Assembly (NCBI GenBank): GCA_009760855.2
Contig: WPIO01000080.1
Span: 1,701,501-1,740,000, forward strand
DNA from: Cristatella mucedo
Taxonomy: Eukaryota; Bryozoa; Phylactolaemata; Cristatellidae
Direction of reading: 5' to 3'
Length of the DNA stretch: 38,500 bases
Below the pieces are notes generated by a model, which saw only the letters and a program-made list of their open reading frames with translations, ran no database searches and was not told the origin of the DNA. Both the position numbers and the translations under genes were made by a program. Positions 19,660 to 36,231 of the stretch are shown piece by piece (positions within the stretch are counted from its first letter, which is position 1; each line of letters begins with the position of its first letter).

Positions 19660-20760
19660 CAATTACCCTAAATTGTTCGGCTTCATCTTCAAAAGCGCTC
19701 ACAACAAGCACAGTCGCGTATTCCTACGGCTAATCAGCAGAGAGCGTTTTTCCAAATTCTCCGTGGGTAAGATGTTAGGCATGGGACTGTCCGCATACCG
19801 CATCCAACAGGGCAGCGTCCTGCAGTTCTCTCTGCTCCTTCACCCGTCTCTCTGTTTAATCAGCTTATCGCTAAATTTGTCTCCTGATCTAGAAATAGCC
19901 CCCGGTTATCTACAATCTGTCTCGGCAGTCTTGCTTGTGAGGTGATTGGCCCTGTTGCTGCCCACACAAAAAATATATTAATTGAGTCACCGGTCACCCA
20001 ATATCTTTCAGAACAGCTGCAGTCTGGCCGCTCGAAAAAAATGTCAACCATGAGAACCAAAGTCACTTCCGTCCAGTTTCCCTTCTAATAATAATAATAA
20101 TAGTAATAGAATTTTTATGGGAGACACTCGAATGAACTGGTCAATGATTACATCAGTTCACCAGATATTGTTTTTAGCAAGTTCCAATCGGTATTTAGAG
20201 CTAGCTATTATTCAAAAGAGACATTCTGTGTGGGTTCTTTTGAGCAGATGCTGACCAGGGCCGGGTCTCCCTCATCATCATCATCATCATCATCTCGAAT
20301 CTAGGTAGCAGCATCGGACACAACTCATGCCTGGACCCTTTTGTATCGCCTCTCGATGCAACACGCAGGTATTTCAGTCCTAGTGCGAAACTGGGTTAAG
20401 TGTTACCTTGGTTACCTGGAGATATAAAAGTTTAGATGTTATTAGCTGTCGATCGTCCGAAGAATCATCCTTAAAGCACTAAAGGCTAAAGGTTAACTTT
20501 TACCTTGACGTCTTGGGCTTTATCTCTTCATTCCAAACTATCCCTCTGGCCAATGTGACCTTGGCCTTGTGACTATCCTCCTCCCCCCCCCCCCCGGCCT
20601 CCAGCACCTACGACTCACTTAATTCCAATGAAGCCTGCATCGGCAACAATTGCACCTGGATGGCCACCGAGTTACTGAGGCTTAATGTCGAGAAAATACT
20701 AAAGATAGATAGGTCCAGCAGTCTGATATTGTTTTTATGGAAACTTTAAAAGACAACCAT
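19660..20760 (+). mobile_element. Old, decayed LINE-A relative
   Basis: Broken + frames keep the order of the LINE-A polymerase: a QLQSGRSKK-like fragment (about 20010), QGRVSLI (about 20255), a SSEESSLKH patch (about 20455), then YDSLNSNEACIGNN and TWMATELLRLNVEK near 20600-20700, which parallel LNSLAACIDDIRSWMAANFL in the good copy. Many stops; long dead. Confidence 0.6.
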
Positions 20761-21090
20761 ATTATAAATGAGATAGGCAATTCCGACCACTTCCACGTAA
20801 AAGAATAAACCGATTATTCAAGCCATGTCTACTCCATGTGTAAACCGGAAACAGCATTGTCTAAGAATAGCAAATTGACAGAACTCAGCTATGTGTGCGA
20901 CTTGTATTCCAACTTGTCAACACTTGGTAGATCGAGGTGCTCGTGGTGTGCTGCTTGTTGTTGAGGTGCCTTGCTTGTGACTTTAATTAGCATCATTTAC
21001 AGTGTAGCTTTGTGCTTCTAAATTATGTAACTCAGCCAACACTTCACGGATCAGATTAAAATTTTTTAGTTTCACTCAGCTTATACAGCA
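20755..21090. mobile_element. Family C repeat copy 2
   Basis: Diverged match to 5990-6290: GTGTAAACCGGAA, GCGACTTGTATTCCAACTTG, TTGAGGTGCCTTGCTTGTGA, and CCAACACTTCACGGATC against CCAACTAATATTTCACGTATC. It abuts the putative promoter of the propeller gene. Confidence 0.6.
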
Positions 21091-21159
21091 GTGCACTTGA
21101 GCTAATTTTTCCTTCTTTCGGCCGGTTACATTTGCTAGACGAATGATTTTATTTATGAT

Positions 21160-21167
21160 TATATAAG
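21160..21167 (+). promoter_or_regulatory. Possible TATA box of the propeller gene
   Basis: TATATAAG lies about 100 nt upstream of the ATG at 21263 and would place transcription start near 21190-21200. It sits just downstream of a family C repeat copy. Confidence 0.35.
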
Positions 21168-21262
21168 TCGCAGAAATCTCGTGCGCTGCTGCAGCTTGGC
21201 ATATTGTCCGTGTCAAGGTCACTGGCGACGATTGCCTACTTCGTGTCATTATTGATTAACAA

Positions 21263-21332
21263 ATGGATCCTACGCCGGACTTGAGCAGTACTCCAAGCCT
21301 GCCGACTGATGGACGAACCGGAGCAGCTGATG
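21263..21332 (+). CDS. Propeller gene exon 1 (start codon)
   Basis: It begins at an ATG in a good context (AACAAATGG), encodes MDPTPDLSSTPSLPTDGRTG and a few more residues, and ends GATG before donor GTTAGT in phase 1. The only long downstream exon begins with AC in the matching phase, making an Asp codon at the junction. It is too short to be found by length alone. Confidence 0.65.
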
Positions 21333-21394
21333 GTTAGTCTCTAGCCTGAGTCTGCCATGTCAAATACTAGTTTTATCCAGTATGTATATATATA

Positions 21395-21457
<63 letters not shown>

Positions 21458-22794
21458 TAGTATAATCAAATACTGTCACTCTTTTCAGTACCGGTCGAGG
21501 TATGTCCTGCCCCATGTCCATCCGCCAGCCCAACTTCCTGCTAACCACCCCCCTCCGGCTGGTTTATGTCGTTGATGGAAGTCGATGGTAGCATTGATTC
21601 AATGACTCGGTTCCTGATCGTCCTCAGCCCACCACTTGGCTGTGGGTCGTCACCAGAGCCTTCGGTTCGGGTCTGCAGTTCGTCTGGGTTGGGTGTACAG
21701 CGGGTGTGCAGTTTGATTCCGAACTCTGAGTAGAATTAGTTCACTATTTCTGGTCTAAGAATCTCCCACTGAGTGCTGAGCACAGGCAAAGCCACAAAAG
21801 GAAACCAGATGCATGATAGGTAAATAATTAGAATCCAAAAAGCAAGTGGTACGATGCTTAGCCTGGTGGGAGAGTAGATGTCATAGGTAGGCTGGAGCCC
21901 AAAGAAATAAGAGACCTAAAAGTGAGTGACAAAATATTGAAGTAGATGTGTTGCTTGACTGGGAGCCGCAGGTCGGCGAGAAATGGTTCGATGTGACAAC
22001 TGTGACGCTCACGATAGACAAGCCTAGCTGCAGAATGTTGCACCAATAATAATGCAGTGATCAACCGTCTATCAAACCAACACATTGACTGGCGTATTTG
22101 CCATATACCTTTAGGTCACCATTCTCTTACTCCCACCACACGTGACCTGTAGTAGCCTCCTTCCATTCTGAAGCGAATTTAGTTGGCTCTAAACCAGATT
22201 GGCTTCCTGTGCACTCAGAGCGGATGCGGTTTGGGTGGCTAATCAGGCATGTTCCAGTCATTCAACTTTCTATCTGCATTATGTGCATGCTATAATTGAT
22301 ATGAAAATGGTACGGCCACGTGACGATGCCCTTTCACGTGATGTCTCACAGTTGGCTCTGCAGGCTTTATGGCAAGCATGAGGAATGCCACCACTTTCAC
22401 TAATCTCGTCCCGGTGTTTCTTTAGAGTAAAGTAGTAAAGGTCGGCTGGTTCAGCAGCCTCATTTATTTAGCAGCAGAGAATCTTTAGCTGCTAATCCTG
22501 CAGCCCAATAAAGGATTGCCGGCTGCATGACTCTTAAGCCACGACCTGTGTCGTGAAGTGTGGTACTATGTATCTAATTAATCAGCCATCCCTCAAGTGC
22601 ATTATTATTATTCTTATTATCCCTGTGCTTTGTACAATATGCACTACCCTTTAGGACTATAGCGATGCCCCTATATCACAAGTGCTGGTTTCAGCATTGT
22701 CTTTGCTAAAACAGCTGCTCGGCAGATACTGTGAGTGGTCGGAAAACAATGGAGTGGAAACCGTAACAGATGTGTCTCCAGATTGCCCCTTTTT

Positions 22795-22885
<91 letters not shown>

Positions 22886-24009
22886 GTAATATGGCCGGCG
22901 AAATCGGTTGCAGTTCAGCGTCAACAGGGTTCTCCTTTTCACTGCGAGTGGCTTTTTTTCCATCACTTTCAGACCATGCGGACGGCGAGCCCCAGGCACT
23001 GGGTTTTGGCGTCACCTCTAGGTCGCCCAGCCTGACGGGCGGCGACGTGCGCGACGTCGCTCTCACCAGCGACGGCCTCCTCGTGGCAGCCGACGTCGAC
23101 AAAGGCATGCGGCAGTTCAGCGGCGACCAGAAGCTGCTCACCTGGCAGTACGAGCGGCGCGCCAAGGGCGAGGGCAAGCGCGGCATAGTGAGCTCGGTGT
23201 GCGCGCTGCCCGACGGCCGCGTCGTCGTCAGCATCATCAACCAGCGTCGCGTCGTGCTCCTCCAGCGGAAGTCAGTGGGCAGCAGCAGCGAGAGCGGCTG
23301 GTCGGAGGTGTGCGCACTGAAGCTCCTGTCCGACCCGTATCGCATCGACGCGCACGGCCTCAGTCTCGCCGTCGTTGGCACGAAGGCGCAGGAGAAGCGC
23401 ATCGGCGCCTTGGGCAGCAGCAGCAAATGGGGCCCCGGCCCGTGCATTGAGCTCTTGCAACTGCCTGCCGCCGCCGGCGTCAGCGCCGCTCCCGCTGGAG
23501 AGGCGCCGCCGCAGCTGCCGTCTTCGAAGCGCTTCAAGCGGCTCGAGTACGACGTGCTGGCCGTGGCGCTGACGGGAAGCTTGCTGGTCGTGGCCAGCAG
23601 CGCCGCCCTGGATGTTACAACGAAAGAAAGCGGCAACTTGTGGAGCTACGTGGTGGACGCCTACGACTGGCAGCAGACCACGACGACGGGCGACAGCGAG
23701 CTTCTGCCGTCGTCGCGGCGCACGTGGCGCTGCGAGTTCGACGAGCAGGTGCAGGATGTGTGCGCCATGCCGTCGAAGGGCGCCCTGTACGTGGCGCTGC
23801 CCGACAGCCGACGGGTGGCGGCCATCAGCGCCGCCACCGGCGAATGGCTCGTCGACGTGCTGAGCTGCGCTCCGAGCAGGCCGCTGCGCGTGCACGTTCA
23901 GCCGCAGCTGCCCGAGAACGCCGCCGGCTCCGTCCTGGCTGCCGCTCGCGCCGTCGTCCTCTTCGCCGACTCCCGCGTGTCCGTGTATTCCGTCGGCCAG
24001 TTCGCCTGA
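21263..24009 (+). CDS. Two-exon gene for a beta-propeller-like protein
   Basis: Exon 21263-21332 (ATG, 23 codons plus 1 nt) and exon 22973-24009 (TGA) join in phase and give 368 residues. I do not recognise a named orthologue. The body has recurring propeller-type strands of the form hydrophobic-x-D-V-(A/C)-x...(D/G)-G-x-(L/V)-(V/A)-V: residues about 48-64 (DVRDVALTSDGLLVAAD), 94-111 (IVSSVCALPDGRVVV), 213-232 (DVLAVALTGSLLVVAS) and 282-309 (VQDVCAMPSKGALYVALPDS). This resembles NHL/WD-like propellers of scaffold and E3-associated proteins. There is no signal peptide or membrane segment, so it is probably intracellular. Exon 2 is strongly GC-rich against AT-rich surroundings. It lies between two Mind bomb-like genes on the same strand; a functional link is only a guess. 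Confidence 0.75.
21381..21454. repeat. (TA)n microsatellite in propeller gene intron
   Basis: A nearly pure TA tract 50 nt after the exon 1 donor. Confidence 0.95.
21835..22060 (-). mobile_element. LINE-A fragment, diverged
   Basis: The minus strand encodes LLVQHSAARLVYRERHSCHI and LRLPVKQHIYFNILSLTFRS, the C-terminal polymerase region of LINE-A, 5' and 3' truncated. Confidence 0.75.
22432..22570 (-). mobile_element. SINE-S, minus copy, diverged
   Basis: The complement contains CAATCCTTTATTGGGCTGCA and ..AATGAGGCTGCTGAACCAGC, matching the SINE-S body and end. The tRNA-like head is degraded. It lies in the intron of the propeller gene. Confidence 0.55.
22801..22881. repeat. (TC)n microsatellite in propeller gene intron
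   Basis: About 40 TC units ending some 90 nt before the exon 2 acceptor, so a long polypyrimidine tract lies near the 3' splice site. Confidence 0.95.
22973..24009 (+). CDS. Propeller gene exon 2
   Basis: It is opened by acceptor CATCACTTTCAG and runs 1037 nt to TGA at 24007-24009. The same frame stays open upstream through the (TC)n tract to about 22735, but that part is low complexity and is best read as intron. GC-rich third positions support real coding. Confidence 0.8.
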
Positions 24010-24250
24010 GGGCGCCGGCAGCTTGGTCCTGTGGGCGCCTCGTGGCGCAGCCCAGCGTCCGCGCTACCCGGCGGCCGCTAGCCGACGGCTCGAGAGTCGG
24101 CCAGCCGGGCATGCATCGCATGTAGCAGAGCTTCGATCCGGGGTGACAGTGAGTCGTGCTGATGTGCCGTTAAGGCGAGCTCACAGCCCTGCATGCAGCC
24201 AGCTTTTGTGGCTGCAACGCTTCGGTTTTGTATTGCATGCTTCAGTATGC

Positions 24251-24284
24251 AATATATATATATATATATATAATAATTAGTCTG

Positions 24285-24337
<53 letters not shown>

Positions 24338-24348
24338 TGTGTGTGTGT
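24251..24348. repeat. (TA)n microsatellite, two blocks
   Basis: Two TA blocks separated by ATAATTAGTCTGAAC, then TG units, just 3' of the propeller gene. Confidence 0.95.
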
Positions 24349-25269
24349 AATTGCTAGTAGTAGTGCTCCTGCTTTTCCTTCAATTAGTTTAGCCCTTCCC
24401 TCCCTTACTCACCAATTATTACGTTTCTGATTTCGGTGAGTGGCTGAAATTAAAGTTAGTGAGGTGGGTGACCACTGCTCATCCACCACCACTGCCACTC
24501 AGCACCCATCCGAGTAAGTGGTGCATCGCGGTAGGCATTCTTCGCTCCGTCTGCGCTCGCGAGAACGCCCGCCGCCTGCGTCTGCAAGCGAGCTGAACGA
24601 CATTCCTTTTGCGATTCGTTTTTTCCCTTTGCGATTCAAATTCTGGCCAGAATTTGGGCGTCAAAGACTTTAAGCGTCCAGGCTGGCAGGCTAGCTAGAC
24701 TGGATGCCAGTGACGTCTTGACGTCACTGGCGGCAGCCTGATGCAGCAGCAGTTGGCTACCACCGCACGCCTTTCGATAGCTGCCTTTGGCTTTCGAGTT
24801 TGAGCCATGGAAAATTCTCTCCTTCGTAACGCCCGCTCGGTCCTTGAGGAGTTAAGACTGCTACATTATTACAGACAAGATACGAACTCACTCTGGGATA
24901 TTAAGAGCTGCTGACCGATCCCCGATATTATGAGATAGATGCTTAGGCTTTGAGTGGGCTACGGGAAAACTTGCTTCGACTGCAACACAGCTGCTCTGTC
25001 TCGTTAAGCCATGCTGAGACCTTTTTCCCACACCTTCAGAGTCCTATTTGTCATCCTTTGTCTGGATGGGTTTTCCTGCTACCAAGAGCCATCATTGGGG
25101 ACAATCGATTTTCGGTTTGGCCAGGAAGCAGCCTCCGATCGCCGAAAAAGGCAGCAGCAAAGGCAGTATGACTACGACGTCGTAATCCCCTGACTGGGAT
25201 TTAAGGAGTGTCCTGTTCAGGATGCCGGCGGCACGACAGCGACGACTGGGATACATGCTCAGCTCCCGG
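24349..25269. other. Spacer after the propeller gene
   Basis: Apart from the CRE-bearing inverted repeat, I see no gene. The segment 24830-24930 has a weak tRNA-like look on the minus strand and might be an old SINE. Confidence 0.4.
24706..24731. promoter_or_regulatory. Perfect 26-bp inverted repeat holding a CRE site
   Basis: Two 12-nt arms (GCCAGTGACGTC and its exact complement) are separated by TT. The right arm contains the full CREB/ATF palindrome TGACGTCA at 24719-24726. It lies 700 nt after the propeller gene and 4.8 kb before gene 2. Confidence 0.5.
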
Positions 25270-25608
25270 GATATTGATAATAATAGTAATAATAATAACG
25301 CACTTGATAAAGAGCCCTCAGAGAACTCAATCTCTTTCTAGGCGCTTTACATTTGCTGCAAAGGGAAACGCAATTGAATAGTGAGTAATGTCATGCTTGA
25401 TAAACAACATGAACAACGGGGTTAGGGGTGACATGCACAGGGTCAGCATGCATATGTGGTTAGTGGCAGCATGCACAGTGTCAGCACGCATAACCACACG
25501 AAGGACAAATCACGGGGACCCACTAAATGCTGTCCTAAATAGGTGTGTTTTTAAGTTCTTTTTAAATGTGGTCAAGTCAGGGGATGTTCTGACGCAAGTC
25601 GGGAGATA
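25270..25608 (-). mobile_element. LINE-A 3' fragment
   Basis: The (TAA)n tail, then CGCACTTGATAAAGAGCCCT.. through the untranslated region to the end of the ORF (complement of GACCTGACCACATTTAAAA). Truncated at about 25608. Confidence 0.85.
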
Positions 25609-26129
25609 AATTAAGGCCTGCTGCTTGCTACACCATCTTAGATCTGGAAGTCGGTGTTGCTCGAAATCTCTTCACTCAAGTCAGTGGGCACGATTTATGG
25701 CCCCTGCTCTACGCACCGAGCGGGTGGGGGGGGGAAGAACCACTGCCCTACTGCAGACGTCCGTCCTCTTCGGGCGTCCGTCCACGGTACCGGAACGCTG
25801 CACTCTGATTAGTTGGCGTTGTTGGTAACGCCTTGCTGCGCTCCGATTGGCTAGTCGGTGATGGGGGAGGGCCCTCCAGCCCAGTACAGGCTGACAACAA
25901 CATTTAGGCTCAGCACTCTATAGCAATCAGCACTGTCGTAGGCTGGGGTACGCATAAACAAAACCACAAACTTGAGTCTTAAAGCTGCGCTTTTGAATAA
26001 AGGAAACTGTCTTTCATCTATTCCATTCATCAGTGCATGCAGTTCGCATACGATAACTTAACGCAGCTACTGAAGTCCATTGAGTATAACAAGTACAACT
26101 GGCACACCGGGGTTAATGGAACTGCAGCA
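25609..26129. other. Unassigned segment between two LINE-A fragments
   Basis: GC-rich first half with an inverted CCAAT (GATTGGCTAG), then an AATAAA near 25995. It could be a remnant LTR or a promoter-like piece; nothing decisive. Confidence 0.3.
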
Positions 26130-26690
26130 GGTTACCAGTCAAGCAACGGATTGACTTCAAGGTTTTGTCGCTCACTTTTAGGTCTCTTCATTTTATGGCT
26201 CCAGCCTATCTTTCAGATATACTACCCCATCAGGCAAAGCATCGTACCACTCGCTTTTCGGAATCCAACAGTCTAGAAATACCTCGTACAAACCTCAAAT
26301 CCTTTGGAGACCGTGCATTTAGCTCGTATGCTCCCACAGCCTGGAACTCCCTCCCGACCTGCATCAGAACATCCCCTGACCTGACCACATTTAAAAGAAA
26401 CTTAAAAACATACCTATTTAGGACAGCATTTAGTGGGTCCTTGTGATTCGTCCTCGATGTGCTTATGCGTGCTGACACTGTTCATGCTGCCACTAACCAC
26501 ATTTGCATGCTGACCCAGTGCATGTAACCCCTAACCATGCTATTCATTTTGTTTGTTTTTCAAGCATGATTTTACTTACTATTCTATTGCGTATCACTTT
26601 GCAGCAAATGTAAAGCGCCTAGAAAGAGATTAAGTTCTCTGAGGGCGCTTTATCAAGTGCAATATTATTATTATTATTATTATTAGGATA
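26130..26690 (+). mobile_element. LINE-A 3' fragment, young
   Basis: It starts abruptly at GTTACCAGTCAAGCAACGG and is nearly identical to 14321-14870 through the end of the ORF, the TGA (26444-26446), the 3' untranslated region and the (TTA)n tail. Confidence 0.93.
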
Positions 26691-27044
26691 TACAAAATAC
26701 ACGTGTTTCTTATGCGAGTGGGGTAGCCGAGCAAGGGAATCGCACTAATTTCCTGAGGAATGGACTCGCAGACAAAATGTAGAGGCTCGCAGAATCCTGC
26801 TACCACCCCTTCACATCAAACCAGGTTTGATGAAGGACTTTGTGAAAGCCATGCGCCAGACTTCGCCAGATTTACGATACCAGCAAGTAAAATCCCCTCG
26901 ATTCGAGAGCCCTTCAAAGATGACCGGTTCAACAACGTGATGCAGGCTGATCCGAAACAAGCGAGGAATGCTTTCCGTCTGGTGTTACAATGCTACAATG
27001 CTTCTCGGGAATGTTAGGGCAGAAAACTACAAGGACTACTGCTG

Positions 27045-27212
27045 CCACAAACACTGTATATGTATGCTGATCTTGTGCATGTCAACCTTAACCATGTTAT
27101 GCTTGTACTCACTGAGCATCTAGTGGCCACTCCAACCACGTGAAAATGTTTCCTTTACAGCAAATGTAAAGTGCCGTGAAAGCGATTGAGTTATCGGTAG
27201 GTGCTATAATAA
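27045..27212 (+). mobile_element. LINE-A-like 3' tail
   Basis: It shows CTGATCTTGTGCATGTCAAC.., AGCAAATGTAAAGTGCCGTG, AAGCGATTGAGTTATC and GGTGCTATAATAATG: a diverged LINE-A tail that runs directly into an opposite copy. Confidence 0.65.
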
Positions 27213-27385
27213 TGATAATAATGCACTTGATAAAGCGCCCTCGGAGAACTTACTCTCCTTCTAGGCGCTTTACATTTGCTGCAAAGGGAAATGCAATTGA
27301 ATGATAAGTAAGATCATGCTTGAAAAACAAACAAAATGAATAATATGGTTAGGGGTGACAAGCACAGGGTCTGCATGCAAATACA
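27213..27385 (-). mobile_element. LINE-A 3' tail, opposite orientation
   Basis: CACTTGATAAAGCGCCCTCG, GGCGCTTTACATTTGCTGCA and GGTTAGGGGTGACAAGCACA match the complement of the LINE-A end. It stops at about 27385. Confidence 0.8.
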
Positions 27386-27467
27386 TCAAATGTATTATTA
27401 TTCTTACAGAACTACGGTTGCAATATGTCTCTAACGATCATGATGATGATAATAATAACAATAATGT

Positions 27468-27596
<129 letters not shown>

Positions 27597-27761
27597 GCGC
27601 CCTCTAAATCTCTATTCAGACGCTTCACATCTGCGTCGGGGCTAGAGTCCACGACCTCGGCCTAATTCGGGTCCCCGGGGCCCGGCGTCCCCGCTGGACC
27701 AAAACCGCCCCGCCCCCACTGGACCAAAACCACCCCCGCTGGGCCGGCTCGGGCTTCTTCA

Positions 27762-27835
27762 TGCGAACTTTACAGCATATGAAAAGTGCCTTGAAAGGGA
27801 ATAGTTTCTCTGACGGTGCTATACAAATAAATTAT
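27762..27835 (+). mobile_element. LINE-A-like tail remnant
   Basis: CTTTACAGCATATGAAAAGT and TTTCTCTGACGGTGCTATAC are a short, diverged version of the LINE-A end. Confidence 0.45.
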
Positions 27836-27839
27836 GCTC

Positions 27840-28486
27840 ACGATCACGATTATTATTAGTAAGAAGGCTTACTAGAAGGTTTCACTATTTTGCCTGGCGG
27901 GAAAGAGGGGGTAACATGTCGATTATGATTGGCTGGTGGCTGACTGGAAGTTGCCCGATCTGCCCGGGAATCCCCATTATGGTATTCCTCGGCGCCGGCC
28001 GTACAATCTAAAGAGCTTTCGCTGGTAAGTTCTAATGCGCGGCTGTTGATAGCCAGCCAGAATGAGAACCTTGAGCGCACGGTTCGCTCGCCTGTTACGC
28101 AGCCGTTATGACTTCTGGGCCGTAGATTTAAGACTGTACAGGAAGCGGCGCCGCGCACCGACAGACGACAGAGCTTCCGCACTGGCCATGCAGGCGTGGA
28201 CGTTTCGTACGGGTGCAGTGCGTGTGCAGAGTCGTTCTGCCTCACAGCGTCTCTCGCTCCACTCGTCCGTCCGCGTGAAATAAAAGGCGTGCGGCGGCAT
28301 CGCTCCTGGAGCGAGCGGCTATTGCTAATCGGCGGCCGAGGCCGAGGCTGCTGGTAGAACCTGGCCAGTAGCCTGCCGGCACGTAGCTAGTAGCCTGGCC
28401 AGCAGCAGCAGCAGCCTACCTAGAATCGGCTACCGTGGAGGCTTCAGCCTGCCTGGCTGCTTGAGTCCGCCAGCGAGACTGTGGCC
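27840..28486. other. GC-rich unassigned segment upstream of gene 2
   Basis: Contains AATAAAAGGCG near 28278, which could be a TATA-type element, followed by GC-rich sequence. It is 1.3 kb before the gene 2 ATG with repeats in between. No coding exon is supported. Confidence 0.3.
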
Positions 28487-28754
28487 ATTTGAAAGGAAAT
28501 TAAAAACGCCTCCATTTATCGCAGCATCTAGTGGGTCTAAGTGGTTGGTCATGTGTATGCTTATGCGTGCTGATACTGCATGCTGCCGCTAACCACACTT
28601 GCATACTGACCCTGCGCATGTCACCTCTAACCAAGTTACGCTTGATGTTCGTTGAGCATGTTACGGCTAACCATTCGATCATGCTTCCTTTACACCAACA
28701 GTAAAGTGCCGTGCCTAGAAAGAGATTAAGTTCTCTTAAGGTGCTATACACATG

Positions 28755-28757
<3 letters not shown>
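28487..28757 (+). mobile_element. LINE-A 3' fragment
   Basis: It begins near TTTGAAAGGAAATTAAAAAC (end of the ORF) and continues through the 3' untranslated region to AGAAAGAGATTAAGTTCTCT. A (TA)n tract follows where the (TTA)n tail would be. Confidence 0.8.

Positions 28758-28834
<77 letters not shown>
28757..28834. repeat. (TA)n microsatellite
   Basis: It directly follows a LINE-A 3' end. Confidence 0.95.
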
Positions 28835-28838
<4 letters not shown>

Positions 28839-29014
28839 TCCCTGTAAGTACTACAACTGCCAGCCTTTTATGCCCAAAATACTCCACATTATGGTATGTA
28901 AATATAATCTTATTTACTTGTTCTTATTTATTTCTAATTTTTTATGTAAGGAATTCAGTCGTTTACCTCTCTTCGTCTTCGTCAGAACGTAATCATAGCA
29001 GAACGTATCGTTTG

Positions 29015-29152
29015 CCAAGCTGGTTTGGTTCAGCGGTTAAGGTGCTCGCCCCGACCAAGGTTTTGCTGAGGTCGTGGGCCCGAGCCCCGTGGCATATGTG
29101 AAGCACCTGATTAGAGATTAAGCTCTCTTGGGGCGCTATGCAAATTAATTAT
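29015..29152 (+). mobile_element. tRNA-headed SINE with a LINE-A-like 3' tail
   Basis: A tRNA-like head (GGTTCAGCGGTTAAGGTGCT, box A; GGTCGTGGGCCCGAGCCCC, box B-like) is followed by TTAGAGATTAAGCTCTCTTG and GGGGCGCTATGC, which is the LINE-A end in diverged form. Confidence 0.6.
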
Positions 29153-29182
29153 ATATACCATTCTCAACTTACTGTACGAAAA

Positions 29183-29325
29183 TTTGACTTACGACCTTGG
29201 TTCCGAGGTCGTGGGTTCGATTCCTGCGGTGGGCGATTCTGTATCGCCACTGCAAGCGGTGGTGATAGCCGTAAAGGCTCTTCCGTCGCTATACAAAAGA
29301 GGCCGTTAAATCAGCTAGTATTTTG
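29183..29325 (+). mobile_element. SINE-S, 5'-truncated copy
   Basis: Box B (GTGGGTTCGATTCCTGCGG) is intact. The body is CTGCAAGCGGTGGTGATAGC, and the end is GAGGCCGTTAAATCAGCTAG. The box A part is missing. Confidence 0.7.
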
Positions 29326-29566
29326 TTCTTTCGAAGCTTTTTCGGTCCCTATCTGCGTATTTTGTGCTTGTGGGGGGGGGCTGACTGTCTACAGTATTTA
29401 TTTTATTATGCATGCGTATTTATACATTATATTTATATTTATATATTTGTAACTCGTCGCTGATCTTTGACCGGTGCATCTGACTGCGGCGACGCTCAAC
29501 CCACACGCTGCTGGTGCTGCTGCTTCTGAGCTCGAGCCTACTTTGCTTGCAGCAGATTGCTGCTGA

Positions 29567-35859
<6,293 letters not shown>

Positions 35860-36231
35860 GTTAGTAGACTCCGGCCAGTGGGTGGCGACATACCTGCCAC
35901 ACCAGTGAGTTGATGTCCCTATTTCCCTGTTGCTGCGACATTCATTGTTTTTCGATAGGATTGATTTATAAATCTGGCTGTTGGTTCGTCAATATTTTTA
36001 GCAGCACTTGTAGCTGTTGTTTCTCTGTCGTGCTTCCCTATTCCTCTACCATATCTCTCTGTCTGCACCTTCACAAACCCAAAAGGCTAGGTTGAGCATT
36101 TTCCACGGGCGAATTGAAAGCCTAGGTCGACCAGGTACAAAGTCATGACCAGCAGTTCGCGTCTCGTTAAGCAAAGGCAGAACATCAGGGAATATAATTC
36201 ACTGCCAAAATATTCTTACTTGTTGATGCTG

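Noticed and set aside
21493-21503. An 11-nt microexon (TACCGGTCGAG) with good splice motifs in the propeller gene intron
   Set aside because: Including it would shift the frame of exon 2 and give an early stop.
23272-23895. 207-codon minus-strand frame opposite the propeller exon
   Set aside because: Shadow of a GC-rich real exon; no domain and no splice context.
25609-26129. LTR of a retrovirus-like element
   Set aside because: Only a CCAAT and an AATAAA are seen; no paired copy, no TG..CA ends with duplication, no primer-binding site.
26760-27017. 85-codon + frame beginning MDSQTKCRGSQ as a small gene
   Set aside because: No recognised domain; it lies between two LINE pieces and has no visible promoter or splice context. 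It could be part of an unrecognised repeat.
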